Assembly (NCBI GenBank): GCA_945873925.1
Contig: CAMCES010000002.1
Location: 1 to 64,000 of the forward strand
Direction: 5' to 3'
DNA length: 64,000 bases
Source: Bordetella parapertussis
GTDB lineage: Bacteria; Pseudomonadota; Gammaproteobacteria; Burkholderiales; Burkholderiaceae_C
In this document: positions 61,191 to 64,000 of the stretch, in pieces
How positions within the stretch are numbered: the stretch's first letter is position 1
Layout: every line of letters starts with the position of its first letter
Notes under the pieces: generated by a model
What the model was told of the DNA's origin: nothing
Databases searched by the model: none
Seen by the model: the letters and a program-made list of their open reading frames with translations, nothing else
Program-made: the position numbers and the translations under genes

Positions 61191-61216
61191 GCCTGCTGGC
61201 CACAGCAGGCTTTTTT
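61191..61216 (+). terminator. intrinsic terminator of the sucA-sucB-lpdA operon
   Basis: GCCTGCTG (61191-61198), loop GCCA, CAGCAGGC (61203-61210), then TTTTTT (61211-61216). An 8-base perfect GC-rich stem with a U-run, 25 bases after the lpdA stop. Confidence 0.93.
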
Positions 61217-61289
61217 CATCGAACCTCGCAGTGGTTTTAGTAAGCGTTGCTCAACACTGCAAGCTTTGTCCAAGGCACAATAGGCCCTC

Positions 61290-62387
61290 ATGTCCGTTGC
61301 AGCCTACTACCAGCAAGAACTCCAAGCCCGTGGCTTTCAAAGTGACCCAGCGCAACTGCGAGCGGTTGATGCGTTGTCGCAATGTGCGGTTGAGTGGGTG
61401 GCTTACAAGCACAAGCGCGCCAACGCGATCAAAAAACTCATCAACCACCCTGACGTCCCCAAAGGCGTTTATTTGTATGGCGGGGTAGGGCGCGGTAAAA
61501 GCTTCTTGATGGACTGCTTTTTCAACGCTGTACCGATACAACGCAAAACCCGCCTGCATTTTCATGAATTCATGCGTGAATTGCACCGCGAATTGAGGGA
61601 GCTACAAGGAACCGCCAACCCCCTGCAAGCCCTGGGCCTGCGCATGGCCAACCGTTTCAAGTTGATTTGTTTTGATGAATTCCATATCGCTGACATCACC
61701 GACGCCATGATCCTGCACCGCTTGCTGATCGCGATGCAAGCCAACCAGATCGGCTTTGTCACCACATCCAATTTCATGCCCGCCGAGCTCTACCCTGACG
61801 GTATGCACCGCGACCGTTTGCTGCCCGCGATCGATTTGATCCATGCCACCATGCAGGTGGTCAATGTGGACAACGGGGTCGATTACCGTGGTTTGGTGCT
61901 GGGGCAAGCCCAGTTGTACTTGAGCCCCTGCAATCAGGAAAACGATGCGGTGATGCACCAAACCTTTGACCGCTTGGCTGAAATGCCCGACCAAGACGGC
62001 TTGCTGCTGATTGAGGAGCGAAAAATATGGGCCAAGCGCCGCGCCGGTGGGGTGGTTTGGTTTGACTTCAAGGTGCTGTGCGGCGGGCCACGTTCACAAA
62101 ACGACTTTTTGGAAATCGCTAGCCAATTTCACACCGTGTTTTTGAGTGGCGTGCCCAAGATGGAGGTGCGCATGTCCTCGGAGGCGCGTCGGTTCACCTG
62201 GCTGATCGATGTGCTGTATGACCGGCGGGTCAAGCTCATCATCGAGGCAGATGTAGATCCAGAGCAACTCTACACCGAAGGGCCCATGTCCCATGAATTT
62301 CCCCGCACCGCTTCTCGCCTGCGTGAAATGCAGTCGGCTGCTTTTTTGGCACTGGGGCGGCGTGTGGTGGATACTTCGCTGACATGA
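61290..62387 (+). CDS. zapE: ZapE-family cell-division ATPase
   Basis: 365 residues, an AFG1-like AAA ATPase. Walker A GGVGRGKSF near residue 68 and Walker B LICFDEFHIAD near 130, followed by TTSNFMPAELYPDG. ZapE associates with the division ring in E. coli and is needed under low oxygen or heat. Its location after the TCA-cycle operon is common in Burkholderiales. The next gene overlaps by four bases (ATGA). Confidence 0.93.
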   Translation: MSVAAYYQQELQARGFQSDPAQLRAVDALSQCAVEWVAYKHKRANAIKKLINHPDVPKGVYLYGGVGRGKSFLMDCFFNAVPIQRKTRLHFHEFMRELHRELRELQGTANPLQALGLRMANRFKLICFDEFHIADITDAMILHRLLIAMQANQIGFVTTSNFMPAELYPDGMHRDRLLPAIDLIHATMQVVNVDNGVDYRGLVLGQAQLYLSPCNQENDAVMHQTFDRLAEMPDQDGLLLIEERKIWAKRRAGGVVWFDFKVLCGGPRSQNDFLEIASQFHTVFLSGVPKMEVRMSSEARRFTWLIDVLYDRRVKLIIEADVDPEQLYTEGPMSHEFPRTASRLREMQSAAFLALGRRVVDTSLT

Positions 62388-63040
62388 AAAAAACCATTGT
62401 TCTTTGCGGCTTGATCGGTTTGGTTTCTGCGTTTGCGCAGTCGCCAGACCCTGCAACCGATTGGTCGACTTACTTGCGCCAAGAGCGCGATCGCTTGTCT
62501 TTGGAGCGAAGCCAAGCAGGCAATACCTATACCGAAGCCTTGAAGCGCTGCTACCAAGAAATCGCGGTCAATGCCTGCAAACAGCGTGCACAGGACATCA
62601 AGAACCTAACAGACAACCAGATCCGTCGCCAAGAAATCCAACTCAACCAGCGCGAGCGTGAAAAGCAAAGTCAAGATGCCCAGGCGCGATTGAAAGACAA
62701 GCAAAGCCAAGAAACCCAAGACAAGGAAGCAGAGCGCCGGGGCAAGACCCAACAAGCGCATGCAGACGCGCTCAAGCGAAACCTGGACAAAAACAACGAA
62801 TACCAAGACAAACAATCCCAGGCTGAGGAAAACCTGCGTCAGCGCCAGCAGCATGTGGAAGAGGTGCTGAAGCGCCAGCAATCGCATGCGGACAAAGCCG
62901 CCGCGTCCGAGAAAGCCCGAGCCGACTACCAGCGCAAACTCCAAGAAGCCCAAGCGCACCGCGAGCAGGTCTTGAAAGACCGTGCCAAACGCAACGCCGA
63001 TGTCGCGCCGCTGCCTCCTCCGCCTGCCAAATTGCCATGA
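62384..63040 (+). CDS. exported coiled-coil protein, function unknown
   Basis: 218 residues. Signal peptide (cleavage near SAFAQ), then an almost continuous charged helix rich in Gln, Lys, Glu and Ala (~residues 50-200), predicted coiled coil, and a Pro-rich tail (PLPPPPAKLP). Two cysteines (RCYQEIAVNACKQR) near residue 50-60 might pair. Coupled to zapE by ATGA overlap. Low-complexity composition makes family assignment unsafe. Confidence 0.75.
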   Translation: MKKTIVLCGLIGLVSAFAQSPDPATDWSTYLRQERDRLSLERSQAGNTYTEALKRCYQEIAVNACKQRAQDIKNLTDNQIRRQEIQLNQREREKQSQDAQARLKDKQSQETQDKEAERRGKTQQAHADALKRNLDKNNEYQDKQSQAEENLRQRQQHVEEVLKRQQSHADKAAASEKARADYQRKLQEAQAHREQVLKDRAKRNADVAPLPPPPAKLP

Positions 63041-63052
63041 ACAGGTGTTGCC

Positions 63053-64000
63053 TTGTCTGATGCACTGGCCAACCAGGTGCTGGAGGTGTTCACCGCAGAG
63101 GGACCGTTGGCCCGCGCCAGCGCTTTTTTCAAGCCCCGTGCGGGCCAAACCGAGATGGCGTTGGCGGTTGCCAACACGATTGAGCTGGGTGGCTCATTGG
63201 TGGTTGAGGCGGGCACTGGCGTGGGCAAAACCTTTGCCTACTTGGTGCCTGCGCTGCTCAGTGGCGAGCGCGTGCTGGTGTCAACCGCCACCAAGACCTT
63301 GCAAGACCAACTGTTTGCCCGCGACATACCTGAGTTGCTAGAGGCGCTGGGGTTGCCACTGCGATTGGCCATGCTCAAGGGGCGGGGCAGTTACCTGTGT
63401 CAGCATCGCCTGGACTTGGCACAACAAGCCACCAGTTTGCCGGACAAACATGCCTTCAAAACCCTGGCCCAGGTGCACACTTGGGGTCTGACCACCCGCA
63501 CCGGCGATCTGGCTGAGATGCCCACCCTGGACGACCGTTCACCCTTGATTCCCTTGATCACCTCCAACCGCGACAACTGCTTGGGCTCGACCTGTCCGCA
63601 TTGGCGTGATTGCCATGTCAATGCCGCTCGCCGCGAAGCCATGGCGGCCGATGTGGTGGTCATCAACCACCATTTGTTTTTTGCCGACATGGCGGTGCGC
63701 GAATCGGGTATGGCTGAACTCTTGCCGACGGTACGTGTGGTGATTTTTGACGAAGCGCATCAACTCAATGAAACAGGCATTCAGTTCTTAGGCAAGCAAT
63801 TGGGAAGCGGACAACTGCTGGACCTGGCCCGTGACGTCTTGGTCGCAGGCTTGCAACTCGCCAAAGGCTTGTTCGACTGGCAAGCTGTGGTGGCGGATAT
63901 GGAGCGCAGCCTGCGTGAATGGCGACTGATCGTTGGCAAACACCCAGCCAATGCCAAACTCAAGTGGAGCGACCCGGAACCACAGGGTGTGAACCCTTTG
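63053..64000 (+). CDS. DinG/YoaA-type ATP-dependent DNA helicase (C-terminus cut by window edge)
   Basis: 316 codons to the right edge, read from TTG 63053 (AGGTG about 6 bases upstream; no in-frame ATG occurs until well inside the conserved region). Walker A AGTGVGKTFAYL near residue 59, an iron-sulfur cluster region with four cysteines (SYLCQ, then CLGSTCPHWRDC), and the DEAH box IFDEAHQL. XPD-like 5'-3' helicases of this type repair forks or lagging DNA; E. coli YoaA works with HolC. The C-terminal helicase motifs are outside the window. Confidence 0.88.
   Translation, partial: MSDALANQVLEVFTAEGPLARASAFFKPRAGQTEMALAVANTIELGGSLVVEAGTGVGKTFAYLVPALLSGERVLVSTATKTLQDQLFARDIPELLEALGLPLRLAMLKGRGSYLCQHRLDLAQQATSLPDKHAFKTLAQVHTWGLTTRTGDLAEMPTLDDRSPLIPLITSNRDNCLGSTCPHWRDCHVNAARREAMAADVVVINHHLFFADMAVRESGMAELLPTVRVVIFDEAHQLNETGIQFLGKQLGSGQLLDLARDVLVAGLQLAKGLFDWQAVVADMERSLREWRLIVGKHPANAKLKWSDPEPQGVNPL

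Noticed and set aside
1..64000. tRNA, rRNA, CRISPR arrays, insertion sequences, prophage or integron elements
   Set aside because: I looked for tRNA-like cloverleaf ends, regularly spaced repeats, transposase or integrase motifs and long terminal inverted repeats and found none. A covariance-model scan would be the decisive check.

Overview
The window is a dense piece of a bacterial chromosome. Gene content and protein style point to a betaproteobacterium of the order Burkholderiales, most likely a Comamonadaceae relative (Limnohabitans/Rhodoferax-like); this is inferred from family resemblance, not from a 16S gene. I count 68 intact or edge-truncated protein genes, one interrupted gene and one doubtful micro-ORF. 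I see no tRNA, rRNA, CRISPR array, transposase or prophage gene. No gene-free stretch exceeds 300 bases; the longest is the 200-base leader before sucA.

Layout, left to right. (1) 1-1157: a truncated 3-hydroxyisobutyrate dehydrogenase-family gene and a methyltransferase. (2) 1197-6579: a sulfide-response module with a BigR/SqrR-type persulfide repressor, two YeeE/YedE half-transporters, a sulfide:quinone oxidoreductase carrying a decayed N-terminal domain and a SulP transporter on the minus strand, facing a metallo-beta-lactamase-fold persulfide dioxygenase. The intergenic operator is a perfect palindrome that contains two face-to-face promoters. (3) 6696-12691: small lipoproteins, a soluble PQQ-type sugar dehydrogenase with its cytochrome c, a MaoC hydratase/CoA-lyase pair, and divergent Rrf2 and MerR regulators. 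(4) 12791-17101: serC and an orphan second AceE-like E1 facing an Lrp/AsnC regulator. (5) 17114-20744: a four-gene minus-strand operon of zinc-ribbon, coiled-coil and TPR proteins next to a bactofilin. (6) 20822-23761: yaeQ, a small exported protein, a CapA-like protein and a quinone oxidoreductase. (7) 23736-29638: a zinc-acquisition locus with a Zur-like regulator, a TonB-dependent receptor broken by one in-frame TAA, a ZrgA/DUF2796 protein, an ABC ATPase and permease, and a DUF3299 protein. (8) 29733-38336: a second bactofilin, a haloacid dehalogenase, aroQ, small exported proteins, a DnaQ-like exonuclease, pyrD, rpiA, prlC and folD. (9) 38343-47497: a PAS histidine kinase/FixJ-type regulator pair divergent from the pyruvate dehydrogenase operon aceE-aceF-lpdA. 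(10) 47563-55277: a GST, a YlqF-type GTPase, cytochrome b561 with two YceI proteins, an NlpC/P60 peptidase, acuI, an isochorismatase-family hydrolase and prpE. (11) 55478-64000: sucA-sucB-lpdA ending in a clear terminator, zapE, a coiled-coil exported protein, and the start of a DinG/YoaA-type helicase cut by the right edge.

Metabolically the window is weighted to 2-oxoacid dehydrogenases: a full PDH complex, a full 2-oxoglutarate dehydrogenase complex with its own E3, and an extra E1. Propionyl-CoA/acrylyl-CoA enzymes lie between the two complexes. The accessory interest lies in the sulfide module, the zinc locus with its broken receptor, the orphan E1/Lrp pair and the zinc-ribbon/bactofilin neighbourhood. 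Motifs and starts were read directly from the sequence; functions rest on family knowledge, and no database search was possible.
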